8,499 nucleotides of DNA from CAYFMH01 sp964344775 (GCA_964344775.1 CAYFOO010000058.1:1-8499); one strand, 5' to 3'. Positions 1 through 5,930 are shown, counted from the first letter of the stretch. The notes: generated from the sequence alone by a model not told the origin. Numbers and translations are program-made.

Positions 1-31
1 CTCAATCTTACATCAAACTAATTCATGTTGC

Positions 32-85
32 CCCAAATTTTTTGAATATCCAAAAGCCCCTTGATTATTTGGGACTTTAATTTTT
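32..85. terminator. possible weak terminator hairpin downstream of the hypothetical gene
   Basis: This 122-bp edge region lies beyond the stop codon of the minus-strand gene that ends at 123. It holds two overlapping inverted repeats: CCCAAAT (32-38) with ATTTGGG (67-73), and AAAGcCCC (53-60) with GGGaCTTT (71-78), the latter with one mismatch. On the plus strand the second is followed by TTTTT (81-85); on the minus strand the T-tract is poor. It could end transcription from either side. I see no gene in 1-122. The structure is inferred by eye only. Confidence 0.25.
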
Positions 86-122
86 CCGTACAAAAAAGAT
101 TTTTACCGAAAATTACCGATTT

Positions 123-872
123 TTAGTTTTTGTCCTCCAATAATTTTAATCCTTCCTCTTCAGATAAGAAGATTAGCCAGTTATTGGCCTTTTTTGTATG
201 TGTTGATATTTTCACAAATTTCTCGCTGATCATTTTTTTCAAAGCAGCATGAACTTCTCCCCAGCTTTCCTTAGGCTTTGTGTCTTGGTTTCCTGTTTCT
301 TTAGAGACCAACTTTTTAAAAACACTTTTATTATTAAATGGATGGGGCTTTGTTTCTAGCAACTGCTGAAAAATCCAATTTGTTGTGAACCGCCCTTTCT
401 CTATTATTTTGAAAGCCCTTGAAAACTCTTCATCATAACTGCTTTTCCCTTGCCTCCAAACTCTTCCGTTCTTGAAATCAAAACAAAGGTCGAAATACTT
501 GTGAGGACTTTCTGTTTTGTCTTGTTTAAATAACTCATTGAGATATTCTTTAAAGCCTTTTAAATCGTGTATTATCACCGTTACAGCTAGTATTTCTACT
601 GCTGGTGGAATGATGTGACTTTTAGGGTCAGGTTCTGGTGGGTCAGTAAGTTCTATTACCTCTATCAAACCATCTTCTTCAATTTCTATCTTTTTTAGGA
701 TATCTACCTCTTCTAAAGTAATTTCATCGTTTATTACTTTTAAGAAGGCCGAACAGCTCCCAGAGTTGGGTGTTTTCTGGCGTTTTTTGTCTATCTTTTT
801 TAAGATCTGCAAAAACTCTTCCCTAACTTCTGGGTCATCGGGGATAGTTGAAAATACTTTGTTGTTTCCCAT
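123..872 (-). CDS. hypothetical protein, possible C-terminal winged-helix region
   Basis: I do not recognise this 249-residue protein. The reading frame is open to a TTG at 923 (266 residues), but I chose the ATG at 872 (MGNNKVF) because it is the first ATG in frame; neither start has a clear Shine-Dalgarno. The N-terminal part is charged and helical, followed by an acidic stretch (about 45-85) with a proline-rich segment (PPEPDPK, about 78-84). The C-terminal half (about 125-245) has a strand-like segment (FDLCFDFKNGRVWRQGK) and then alternating helices and a basic patch. This is reminiscent of a winged-helix DNA-binding fold, but no diagnostic motif is visible. No signal peptide or membrane segment is expected if the ATG start is right; the longer TTG form would add a short hydrophobic stretch. 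It lies downstream of the HTH gene on the same strand, so the two may be cotranscribed. Being a real gene is likely; its function is unknown. Confidence 0.65.
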   Translation of the reverse strand: MGNNKVFSTIPDDPEVREEFLQILKKIDKKRQKTPNSGSCSAFLKVINDEITLEEVDILKKIEIEEDGLIEVIELTDPPEPDPKSHIIPPAVEILAVTVIIHDLKGFKEYLNELFKQDKTESPHKYFDLCFDFKNGRVWRQGKSSYDEEFSRAFKIIEKGRFTTNWIFQQLLETKPHPFNNKSVFKKLVSKETGNQDTKPKESWGEVHAALKKMISEKFVKISTHTKKANNWLIFLSEEEGLKLLEDKN

Positions 873-961
873 TTTCAATAACCATAAAAATAACAATATC
901 TTAACGGTTTTAACGCTAACCAAAATTTGAAATTAAACAAGGAATGTTGTCAAAAACGAGA

Positions 962-1366
962 TCAAGATAATTTTTCTGTAGATCGTAATTCTGAAATCAT
1001 TTCTTGAAGTTCTTCTGTCGTGAGAAGTTCTTTGGGAGGCTCTGGAACAGGAGGTTGCCCTCCTAGCTCCCCTAGATAGGTCAATATGAGCCTTGCAGCA
1101 GCAGTATTGCCTTGCAAAGCTTTTTTTCTCATCACATCTAAAATGTCCATCACACTTCTTTGGAGCTGAGAAACACACTCTTCCTTTATCTCACAAATCA
1201 TTATCTGAACCACTACCTCGTTTTTCCACTTGTGGAGGGTTTTCTCGCTTACCTTGAGTTCTTCCTCTGCAAAGCGTTTCAGGTTCATTGGGCGGCAAGT
1301 CTTTGGCTTCGCTAGATATTCTACCAGCTTGAGCTTGTTGGGATCGATTATTTGAGATGTCGTCAT
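962..1366 (-). CDS. HTH protein resembling phage small-terminase / phBC6A51-type homeodomain proteins
   Basis: A 134-residue protein with a probable helix-turn-helix at residues 28-50 (NLKRFAEEELKVSEKTLHKW). A central helical region follows, ending in KALQGNTAAARLILTYLGE (82-100), and then a proline-rich linker (PPVPEPP) and an acidic tail. The pattern of an N-terminal HTH followed by 'ALxGNxxAAxLxL' is what I associate with phBC6A51-type homeodomain and small-terminase-like proteins, which bind DNA. No large terminase or other phage structural gene is in the window, so a packaging role is not supported here. It may instead be a regulator or a phage remnant. It starts at ATG without a Shine-Dalgarno and is divergent from the membrane-protein operon at 1701. 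The next gene on the same strand follows after 89 bp. Confidence is good that it is a gene with an HTH, lower for the family. Confidence 0.7.
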   Translation of the reverse strand: MTTSQIIDPNKLKLVEYLAKPKTCRPMNLKRFAEEELKVSEKTLHKWKNEVVVQIMICEIKEECVSQLQRSVMDILDVMRKKALQGNTAAARLILTYLGELGGQPPVPEPPKELLTTEELQEMISELRSTEKLS

Positions 1367-1379
1367 TGTAGTTGTTTTT

Positions 1380-1408
1380 ATCGTATCGCTATTCTAATCA
1401 AAAGTAAA
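1380..1408 (-). promoter_or_regulatory. candidate promoter for the HTH gene
   Basis: On the minus strand TTTACT (1403-1408) and TACGAT (1380-1385) are separated by 17 bp. Each matches four of six sigma-70 consensus positions. Transcription from here would give a leader of only about 7 nt before the ATG at 1366, which fits the absence of a Shine-Dalgarno. The match is modest and A/T-rich sequence makes chance matches common. Confidence 0.3.
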
Positions 1409-1489
1409 TTATGATTTGGCTTAGAGAGGGCATTTGAGCTTAAATTGATAGTTAGTTTTTGGGAGTCATAGAAAAAATAGATTTTGTTT

Positions 1490-1517
1490 TTGACAAATTG
1501 AGGGGGAAGGATAGTGT
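1490..1517 (+). promoter_or_regulatory. candidate promoter for the structured leader RNA
   Basis: A perfect TTGACA (1490-1495) is followed after 16 bp by TAGTGT (1512-1517), a poor -10 with three of six matches. Initiation about 6-7 nt downstream would start the RNA at or next to G1524, the first paired base of the long hairpin. That coincidence is the main reason to list it. The weak -10 keeps confidence low. Confidence 0.35.
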
Positions 1518-1625
1518 GATCGTGCGACTTACTTCACAGTTATTTTTTCGGGCGTTTTATGCGTCTTTTTGCTCAGAGAACGTAGCGGAGTCATTTCCCT
1601 ACCTCTGAGCAACTCGAAAGAGCTG

Positions 1626-1665
1626 TGAAGTGGGTCGCTAGGTGAAGTGGCTCCACTTTGAAGTG
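1626..1665 (+). repeat. three direct copies of TGAAGTG at 17- and 16-bp spacing
   Basis: TGAAGTG occurs at 1626-1632, 1643-1649 and 1659-1665. The first two copies are part of an identical 9-mer, GTGAAGTGG. The first copy lies in the 3' arm of the long hairpin and the other two in the terminator hairpin. The complementary segments CTTCAC (1532-1537) and CCACTT (1653-1658) can each pair with more than one copy. The repeats could be RNA switching segments or DNA-level iterons for a binding protein. Confidence 0.6.
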
Positions 1666-1688
1666 AGCCAATTGGTTCACGCTTTTTT
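1642..1688 (+). terminator. intrinsic terminator-like hairpin directly before the 1701 start codon
   Basis: GTGAA (1642-1646) pairs with TTCAC (1676-1680). Inside it GGCT (1649-1652) pairs with AGCC (1666-1669) and CACT (1654-1657) with AGTG (1662-1665) around a TTGA loop, with one bulged C. A run of six T follows at 1683-1688. This is a good rho-independent terminator on the plus strand, yet no plus-strand protein gene lies upstream in the window. It therefore ends either a small RNA or an attenuated leader of the downstream operon. Confidence 0.55.
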
Positions 1689-1700
1689 AATTAAGATTTA

Positions 1701-2051
1701 ATGAAAAAAGAAGTTAAAAGACCTGTTCGAGGAACAATTCTAGGGATTTGGTTCTGGTTTGTTGGAATAGCAATACTTTCAAAATGGGCTGATCTGGCAA
1801 ATAAACTGATTGATAATGGAAGGTCGGGATTTGCATTGCTAATCTTTTTACTCATTCCTCTTTACTGTTGGATAGGGTTCGGGCTTTTTAAAGGTAAACG
1901 AAAATCCTTAATTGCAGCGATAGTTGTGAGTATTATCTCGATATTGAATTTTTTGGTGGATATGTCTGCTAATTCTCCTCTACTTGTTATTACTCTACTA
2001 CAGCTTGGATTCGTTTTAAGTCTGTGGAAGAACCCTTATTACAAAAAATGA
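1701..2051 (+). CDS. small four-helix membrane protein, unknown function
   Basis: A 116-residue integral membrane protein with four hydrophobic segments at about 11-29, 43-63, 69-87 and 92-109, and a basic N-terminus (MKKEVKRPVR). I do not recognise a family; the composition resembles small DUF-type inner-membrane proteins. It opens a run of three overlapping genes: its TGA stop overlaps the ATG of the next gene in an ATGA arrangement (2048-2051), which suggests translational coupling. The start has no Shine-Dalgarno; the start context AAGATTTAATGA resembles those of two other genes in the window. A structured leader with a terminator-like hairpin sits immediately upstream, so expression may be conditional. 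Likely a real gene; function not assigned. Confidence 0.7.
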   Translation: MKKEVKRPVRGTILGIWFWFVGIAILSKWADLANKLIDNGRSGFALLIFLLIPLYCWIGFGLFKGKRKSLIAAIVVSIISILNFLVDMSANSPLLVITLLQLGFVLSLWKNPYYKK

Positions 2052-2305
2052 GAGAAAATCCCTACATTACGAAAGAAACACAAAAAAAAGCTGATCGACA
2101 GCTTACGCTCATTCTGCTAGGATTTTTTGCTGTGTTAGCGGGAATATCTTATGTTTTGAAGTGCATTTTTAATTTAGATGAAACAACTTTGAACTATCTT
2201 GCACAAGGAATTTCTATGGGGATACCTCTTTGTTTTATTTTTTGGTTCATTCGACGAGAACTAAAAAGAGAGAAAAAGGAACAAGAAAAAAATGACAACA
2301 AATAA
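2048..2305 (+). CDS. small two-helix membrane protein, unknown function
   Basis: An 85-residue protein with two hydrophobic segments (about 20-40 and 50-68) and a strongly charged C-terminus (RRELKREKKEQEK). The frame is also open from a GTG at 2024. I prefer the ATG at 2048 because it overlaps the upstream stop codon as ATGA, a common coupled arrangement. The positive tail after the second helix suggests both ends lie in the cytoplasm. Its 3' end overlaps the next gene by 14 bp, so the three genes are almost certainly one transcript. No family is recognised. A partner role with the preceding four-helix protein is inferred from position only. Confidence 0.65.
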   Translation: MRENPYITKETQKKADRQLTLILLGFFAVLAGISYVLKCIFNLDETTLNYLAQGISMGIPLCFIFWFIRRELKREKKEQEKNDNK

Positions 2306-2945
2306 TTTAAATCGCCACGAACTCATTTCTCACTTCTACAAGCCTGCAGGGGCTGATGGAGAATTGCGAAATGAACAAGGACAAACACTTCTCGAAGCCT
2401 TACAGTTTGATAGTTACGAGAAGTTCTTGATTTGGTTTTCACAGGAAGCACTCATAAAAGACCTCGATTGGAATTTTGATAAACTGGCGGCAGGAAGTCC
2501 CTACGTCACATCAATGCCAAAGGTTGTAGAGTTCTGTGAGGAAAAGACAGGAAAGAGCCTGCTTAAGGCGTTTCTTCAAAATTTAGAAAGCTATTCCCAA
2601 GAAGCCAAAAGGTTTCTGCACCTCAATTTACCACGCATTTACCGTCGGTTAGAGAATCTTTATCGAAATGAGGGAAGAAGAGCTTATTTCAGGCTTCGTG
2701 ATGAACTCAAAGAGGTTCAAAAATCAGAGATCAAGCCTATTGGATCAGAGGTTTGGCGACTCCGAAAAGAGAAGGCTGATCAAGCCCACAACTTTGATCT
2801 GGTAAATCGGGATTATTTGAGTGCTTTTTTTCAGGGACGTGTACGGGAAATTGAGAAACTAGCTAAACAAGGGAAGATTTCGTGCTACAAAGTTAGAGGA
2901 CGGCTGCATTATGACCGACAAGAGATCAAGGAATTATTGAAATAG
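2292..2945 (+). CDS. protein with C-terminal excisionase/MerR-type helix-turn-helix domain
   Basis: A 217-residue soluble protein. The last 48 residues (about 170-217) fit the excisionase-family (HTH_17-like) pattern: a helix, a turn, then 'EIEKLAKQGKISCYKVRGRLHYDRQEIKELL'-type wing spacing, here split as EIEKLAKQGKI, YKVRGRLHY and DRQEIKELL. In this family the domain binds DNA as a recombination directionality factor or as a regulator. The N-terminal 170 residues are not recognised; they include aromatic-rich segments and a basic helical stretch (about 103-145, YSQEAKRF to RDELK). At 217 residues it is far longer than a free excisionase (about 60-80), so it is a fusion. An AAGGA at 2276-2280, 11 nt before the ATG, may act as ribosome binding site. 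It ends the operon and converges on the coiled-coil gene with only 4 bp between the stop codons. Confidence 0.7.
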   Translation: MTTNNLNRHELISHFYKPAGADGELRNEQGQTLLEALQFDSYEKFLIWFSQEALIKDLDWNFDKLAAGSPYVTSMPKVVEFCEEKTGKSLLKAFLQNLESYSQEAKRFLHLNLPRIYRRLENLYRNEGRRAYFRLRDELKEVQKSEIKPIGSEVWRLRKEKADQAHNFDLVNRDYLSAFFQGRVREIEKLAKQGKISCYKVRGRLHYDRQEIKELLK

Positions 2946-2949
2946 AAAC

Positions 2950-4317
2950 CTATCCTGTTTTTTTATCGCACTTTGTTACCATATCTTCAATCTTTTCTCT
3001 TAAAACTACTTCAAAAACTTTGTTTGGATCCAATCCTTTTCTGGAAAAAACACCTCTTATGGCGTCTGCTAAATAATCTAATACGTTGTGTTTCAATTTT
3101 GTACCGTAGATTGATTGAGCTGGATTTCGGTAAATATCTTTTGTTGTTTCTATTAAGTATTTTAAGGCTGCGTCAGTATTCCTCTCCTCGATAAGTTCTA
3201 CATATGCTGGCATTGCAACAGCAGATATGTTCTTAAAGCTGTACTCATCTAAAAATCTTCTTGTTTTCAGATATTCGATAAAAGAAAAACCAAGCAAGAA
3301 TAATAAAGGAGAAATAATAGATATTTGGTGCCTTATTTCTACTCTAATACCAAAGATTTCAAAAGAAAACGAAATAAGTGTGTTGATAATAACGATTGCC
3401 AAAATCAAAAAGAAAACAGACCACTTCCAAAATATCAAATCTTTTTCTAGTTTTTCTTCTTTTTTTCCAAAGGAGCGACTTAATCTATTTGCAGCAGCCT
3501 CCCCCAACTGACGATCAATTTCTTCCTGATGTGCTTTGCTTTTTTTAAGAATTTCATCTATCTCTGATTTTACCCCTTTCCTTTCAAAAAGAGACTTGTA
3601 CCACTTTTGAATACCTGCAGTAGCGTTTTTAGCAGAGTCATAGAGCCCCTTTACTTCCTTTTTTTGAGTTTGGACTTGATCAAGGCTTTCTTTTCCTTTT
3701 TCTAAAAAACGACCAATCCTTTCTGCATTATTATCAGCATTCTTTTTAAGTTTTTTTAATTCTCTGAGAAGACTTTCTGACTCTTTTCCAGCTTTTTTTA
3801 TTTTCTCAAAAACTTTATCAAGTTTTTTAGAAGTAGTCTCCATACTTTTTAATAAAGAAACTGCTTCCCCTTTAATTTTCGTAACTTCTTTCTTTGTTTC
3901 ATCTGCTTGTGTCCTTAAGTTTTGTACTGTCTCAGCCCTTCCTTTAGCAGCAATTTCAAACTGTTTTATGGCTTTGAGTAGACGCTTCACTTCGTAAATC
4001 TTACTTTTAGCCTCATCAATAGAATTTCTAATTTCCTTCCTTTGTTTTTCTAAATCTTTTGCGAATTTTGTGTTAAGTCCCTTCCCTTTCTTAATTTCTT
4101 CGTGTGCTATTTCTATTTGTTTGGCAGAACTTTCAAAAAGGTCTTTGTAAAATTCTCCATTATCTGTAAGTGGAAGCAAAGCAGAAAGAATTTCTTTCGC
4201 TTCTTTTGTTTGTGTTTGCAGATCAGAAAGTATGTCTGCATATTGATCATCTCCTTGAGGATTTGGATTAACCTCAGGGTTATTATCAAAGTTATCGTTT
4301 CCCAACTCGTCTGTCAT
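2950..4317 (-). CDS. large coiled-coil protein with two C-terminal-half transmembrane helices
   Basis: A 455-residue protein in three parts. The first 25 residues are acidic and Asn/Pro-rich. Residues about 28-295 are almost continuously helical, rich in Lys/Glu and heptad-like, and should form long coiled coils. Two hydrophobic helices follow (about 298-319 and 332-350) with a short loop, then a soluble tail of about 105 residues beginning LDEYSFK (356-362). The layout coiled coil, paired helices, then an E-Y-x-x-K motif just after the second helix recalls uncharacterised membrane proteins found among bacterial accessory and defence genes. This is memory, not a search result. With no signal peptide, both the coiled coil and the tail are probably cytoplasmic. 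The gene starts at an ATG preceded directly by ATGTAA, a context shared with the recombinase gene. It appears monocistronic. Function unknown. Confidence 0.75.
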   Translation of the reverse strand: MTDELGNDNFDNNPEVNPNPQGDDQYADILSDLQTQTKEAKEILSALLPLTDNGEFYKDLFESSAKQIEIAHEEIKKGKGLNTKFAKDLEKQRKEIRNSIDEAKSKIYEVKRLLKAIKQFEIAAKGRAETVQNLRTQADETKKEVTKIKGEAVSLLKSMETTSKKLDKVFEKIKKAGKESESLLRELKKLKKNADNNAERIGRFLEKGKESLDQVQTQKKEVKGLYDSAKNATAGIQKWYKSLFERKGVKSEIDEILKKSKAHQEEIDRQLGEAAANRLSRSFGKKEEKLEKDLIFWKWSVFFLILAIVIINTLISFSFEIFGIRVEIRHQISIISPLLFLLGFSFIEYLKTRRFLDEYSFKNISAVAMPAYVELIEERNTDAALKYLIETTKDIYRNPAQSIYGTKLKHNVLDYLADAIRGVFSRKGLDPNKVFEVVLREKIEDMVTKCDKKTG

Positions 4318-4399
4318 TACATCTTCAATAAAAAACTAGCCAAACAAGAATGATAATTTTGCACAAGTTGTCAAGTCTTGTTGTTTTAATCTTTTTTTC

Positions 4400-4442
4400 C
4401 TTTTTGAAAGAAGTGGGGCGAACCGGTGTTGTGATCCGCCCC
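4400..4442 (-). terminator. probable terminator of the zinc-ribbon gene
   Basis: On the minus strand the hairpin GGGGCGGA/TTCGCCCC (arms at 4435-4442 and 4415-4422, 12-nt loop, one G-T pair) lies about 30 nt beyond the stop codon. ACTTCTTTC follows it. The stem is strong but the T-tract is interrupted, so it is a plausible rather than textbook terminator. Confidence 0.4.
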
Positions 4443-4471
4443 GATGTTCTGGAAAACAAAGTTGTCGCTGG

Positions 4472-4696
4472 TCAGTAGGTGCGGTGAAAGAGTTCCCACT
4501 CCCCGTCACATCCTTCGGTGGGACAGTCAGCCCAGAACTCGTGGCGAGTTGCCGACCTTTCTTTCACGGGTCTTTCCCTGAGGTCTTCCTCGTAAACGAT
4601 GAAGACCGCACCGCATTTCTCGCAGGTGATTTGCTTTTCATACGGCTTGGCTTCGTCCTTTTGGGGAGGAACTCCGGGTTTGATAATTTTGGCCAT
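4472..4696 (-). CDS. small zinc-ribbon protein
   Basis: A 74-residue protein with a four-cysteine zinc-binding pattern: C25-x2-C28 (CEKCG) and C58-x4-C63 (CPTEGC), separated by 29 residues. A Lys/Pro-rich N-terminus precedes it. Such ribbons bind nucleic acid or act as structural modules, and nothing here tells which. It has the best translation signal in the window, AAGGAG about 7 nt before the ATG, together with its own promoter at 4753-4780. It is probably transcribed alone, with a hairpin at 4415-4442 as terminator. Similar orphan zinc-ribbon proteins are common on mobile elements. A real gene is likely; the role is unassigned. Confidence 0.75.
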   Translation of the reverse strand: MAKIIKPGVPPQKDEAKPYEKQITCEKCGAVFIVYEEDLRERPVKERSATRHEFWADCPTEGCDGEWELFHRTY

Positions 4697-4703
4697 AACA
4701 GTC
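4697..4703 (-). promoter_or_regulatory. spacer of the canonical ribosome binding site of the zinc-ribbon gene
   Basis: These bases separate AAGGAG (complement of 4704-4709) from the ATG at 4696. It is the only perfect Shine-Dalgarno before a gene in this window. This shows the organism can use the canonical signal, which makes its absence before most neighbours noteworthy. Confidence 0.6.
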
Positions 4704-4717
4704 TCCTTAGATGATCG

Positions 4718-4733
4718 AAGTGTGTCGACACTT
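4718..4733 (-). promoter_or_regulatory. palindrome in the leader of the zinc-ribbon gene
   Basis: GTGTCGACAC (4722-4731) is a perfect 10-bp palindrome, and AAGTGT/ACACTT (4718-4723/4728-4733) can form a 6-bp hairpin around it. It lies about 13-28 nt downstream of the predicted transcription start and just before the Shine-Dalgarno. An operator for a dimeric repressor or a short 5'-UTR hairpin are both possible. No known box is recognised. Confidence 0.4.
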
Positions 4734-4752
4734 TACTTTTACAGTTGTCATA

Positions 4753-4780
4753 ATCATATTCAAAGTCACAAAAAAGTCAA
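4753..4780 (-). promoter_or_regulatory. sigma-70-type promoter of the zinc-ribbon gene
   Basis: On the minus strand TTGACT (4775-4780) and TATGAT (4753-4758) are each one base off consensus, with a 16-bp spacer. The start of transcription would fall near 4746, giving a leader of about 50 nt that contains the palindrome and the AAGGAG ribosome binding site. Confidence 0.65.
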
Positions 4781-4812
4781 GTTAAAATAATCTTAAAAAG
4801 TGTCTAGTCATT

Positions 4813-5025
4813 CTAAATTGATGTGTTTTGTCTCCACGCCAAAAACTTATCCACAAACCTATCCAACTCCTTCCTCTCCCCCCTTCCCAACCGAGCACAA
4901 CTCTCATCAAACATCCGATTGATCTCAAAAACATCCTGCATAGCTGCAAAACACCGTTTCAGTCGTTCGAAGTCATCACGAGACATCTCTAGGATAACGG
5001 TATCGTCAATTTCGTCTTTTTGCAT
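4813..5025 (-). CDS. small acidic protein downstream of the recombinase, unknown
   Basis: A 70-residue, mostly helical protein (MQKDEIDDTVILEMSR...) with many acidic and basic residues and no membrane segment. It follows the recombinase on the same strand with an 11-bp gap (5026-5036), so the two are probably cotranscribed. Position beside an integrase invites the guess of an accessory recombination factor. However, it lacks a visible HTH and is not strongly basic, so that guess is weak. No Shine-Dalgarno precedes the ATG. I do not recognise a family. Confidence 0.55.
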   Translation of the reverse strand: MQKDEIDDTVILEMSRDDFERLKRCFAAMQDVFEINRMFDESCARLGRGERKELDRFVDKFLAWRQNTSI

Positions 5026-5036
5026 ATTTACGAGTA

Positions 5037-5930
5037 TTAAAGATCACCCAACGGGTGCTTACTAACCTGTTCCTGCAAATGGGTAGTTGTAGCGGACAGA
5101 TAGATCGTGGTTGTCTTTATGTCCGAATGCCCCATCATCTTTGAAAGAGAAAATAGATCGCACCCTCCCTCCAACATCAAAGTTGCAAAAGTGTGCCGAA
5201 GCATATGCGGATAGAACCGGATACTGGAACAATCACGAATACGACAAAAAAGCCTTCTGAGAGCTCTTTTTTTCATACTGGTATCATTCCTCAATGAAGT
5301 AAAAAAGAACGGACAGGACTTGTTTAATCGCTTCCTATCTTTTAGATATTCCAGTAAGTGATCGATCACTTTGTGATGTAACGGGATCAGACGATCTTTT
5401 TGGCATTTCCCCTCGTGAACACACAACACTTTTTCTTTCAGGTTAATGTCCGTTAAACGTAAATTGAGAAGTTCCTGCAGCCGGACACCTGTGAAAATAA
5501 AAGTCGCTACAATAGCTACTGCCCTGCTCCTTTCAAATTCGTATGTGTAAGGGATGTTTTTCGTCCAATCGATCAATTCTAGGGCTTTTTCTTTTGTCAG
5601 ATGAACTGGTATTCGTTTTGGCACTTTTGGACGTTCTATGGTCTTAAAATGGTTGGAATTTAAGTGTCCTTTTTCAACCAAAAACTTACAGAAAAGGCTC
5701 ATCGCCATCATTCTGTTTTTTACCGTTTGTGCTGCCAACCTTTGTTCTAATCTACTCCACAAAACCCAACTCTCACATACCTCAAACGTGAGTTCTTCGG
5801 GCTTTTCAATCCGTGTGTGTTTTAGAAATCCATCGAAAATCTCACGATACCATTGAACCGTTCGCTCTGTATTGCCTTTAAAAGCGTAGGCATAATCGCA
5901 AAACAAATTGTGAAGTTCTTTGAGTTTCAT
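5037..5930 (-). CDS. tyrosine recombinase / phage-type integrase (XerC/D-like)
   Basis: A 297-residue site-specific recombinase of normal family length. Residues about 1-90 form the SAM-like core-binding domain. The catalytic domain (about 105-290) carries the full active-site set: R150 (TGVRLQELL), K175 (EGKCQKDR), H242 and R245 (HMLRHTF), H268 (GHSD) and the nucleophile Y277 (TTTIYL). It should therefore be active in cutting and joining DNA through a 3'-phosphotyrosine link. Its start lies 73 bp from the 3' end of the tRNA-Arg gene on the same strand, the classic position of an integrase whose element sits in that tRNA. A role as chromosomal XerC/D cannot be excluded from sequence. No Shine-Dalgarno precedes the ATG, which directly follows ATGTA in the shared context TTGACGATGTAATGA. 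The promoter is unclear, and readthrough from the tRNA is possible. The 70-residue gene follows downstream. Confidence 0.93.
   Translation of the reverse strand: MKLKELHNLFCDYAYAFKGNTERTVQWYREIFDGFLKHTRIEKPEELTFEVCESWVLWSRLEQRLAAQTVKNRMMAMSLFCKFLVEKGHLNSNHFKTIERPKVPKRIPVHLTKEKALELIDWTKNIPYTYEFERSRAVAIVATFIFTGVRLQELLNLRLTDINLKEKVLCVHEGKCQKDRLIPLHHKVIDHLLEYLKDRKRLNKSCPFFFTSLRNDTSMKKRALRRLFCRIRDCSSIRFYPHMLRHTFATLMLEGGCDLFSLSKMMGHSDIKTTTIYLSATTTHLQEQVSKHPLGDL

Larger units (their letters stand above)
1524..1688 (+). ncRNA. candidate structured RNA: long rod hairpin plus terminator (leader/attenuator or independent sRNA)
   Basis: Bases 1524-1541 pair with 1621-1638 (18 pairs, three of them G-U). 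After a 3-nt bulge, 1545-1552 pair with 1613-1620 (8 pairs, two G-U). After a 16-nt one-sided bulge, 1569-1578 pair with 1603-1612 (10 pairs including GCTCAGAG/CTCTGAGC). GTAG/CTAC (1582-1585/1599-1602) and GGA/TCC then close a small terminal loop. A terminator-like hairpin with a T-tract follows. No Rfam family is recognised: there is no SRP, tmRNA, RNase P or known riboswitch signature that I can see, and a 6S-like rod is only a loose resemblance. Because the T-tract ends 12 nt before the ATG at 1701, a cis-acting attenuator for the operon is one reading; an independent RNA of about 165 nt is the other. The structure was derived by eye, not by energy calculation. Confidence 0.45.

Noticed and set aside
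933..1178. Minus-strand open frame overlapping the HTH gene
   Set aside because: It lies in another frame of the same strand, is rich in Cys/Arg/Ser without domain pattern, and has no start signal.
1524..1638. Integron attC site, since an imperfect long hairpin occurs on an island with a tyrosine recombinase
   Set aside because: The arms lack the RYYYAAC and GTTRRRY core ends, and the recombinase shows no sign of the integron-integrase specific insertion.
1524..1688. Retron non-coding RNA
   Set aside because: No reverse transcriptase gene lies nearby and the msr/msd layout is not recognisable.
3227..3511. Plus-strand open frame inside the coiled-coil gene
   Set aside because: It is the antisense shadow of the 455-residue gene, with no start signal and biased composition that follows from the opposite strand.
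4350..4374. Promoter TTGACA...TATCAT for the coiled-coil gene on the minus strand
   Set aside because: The boxes are good but the spacer is only 13 bp, too short for a normal sigma-70-type promoter.
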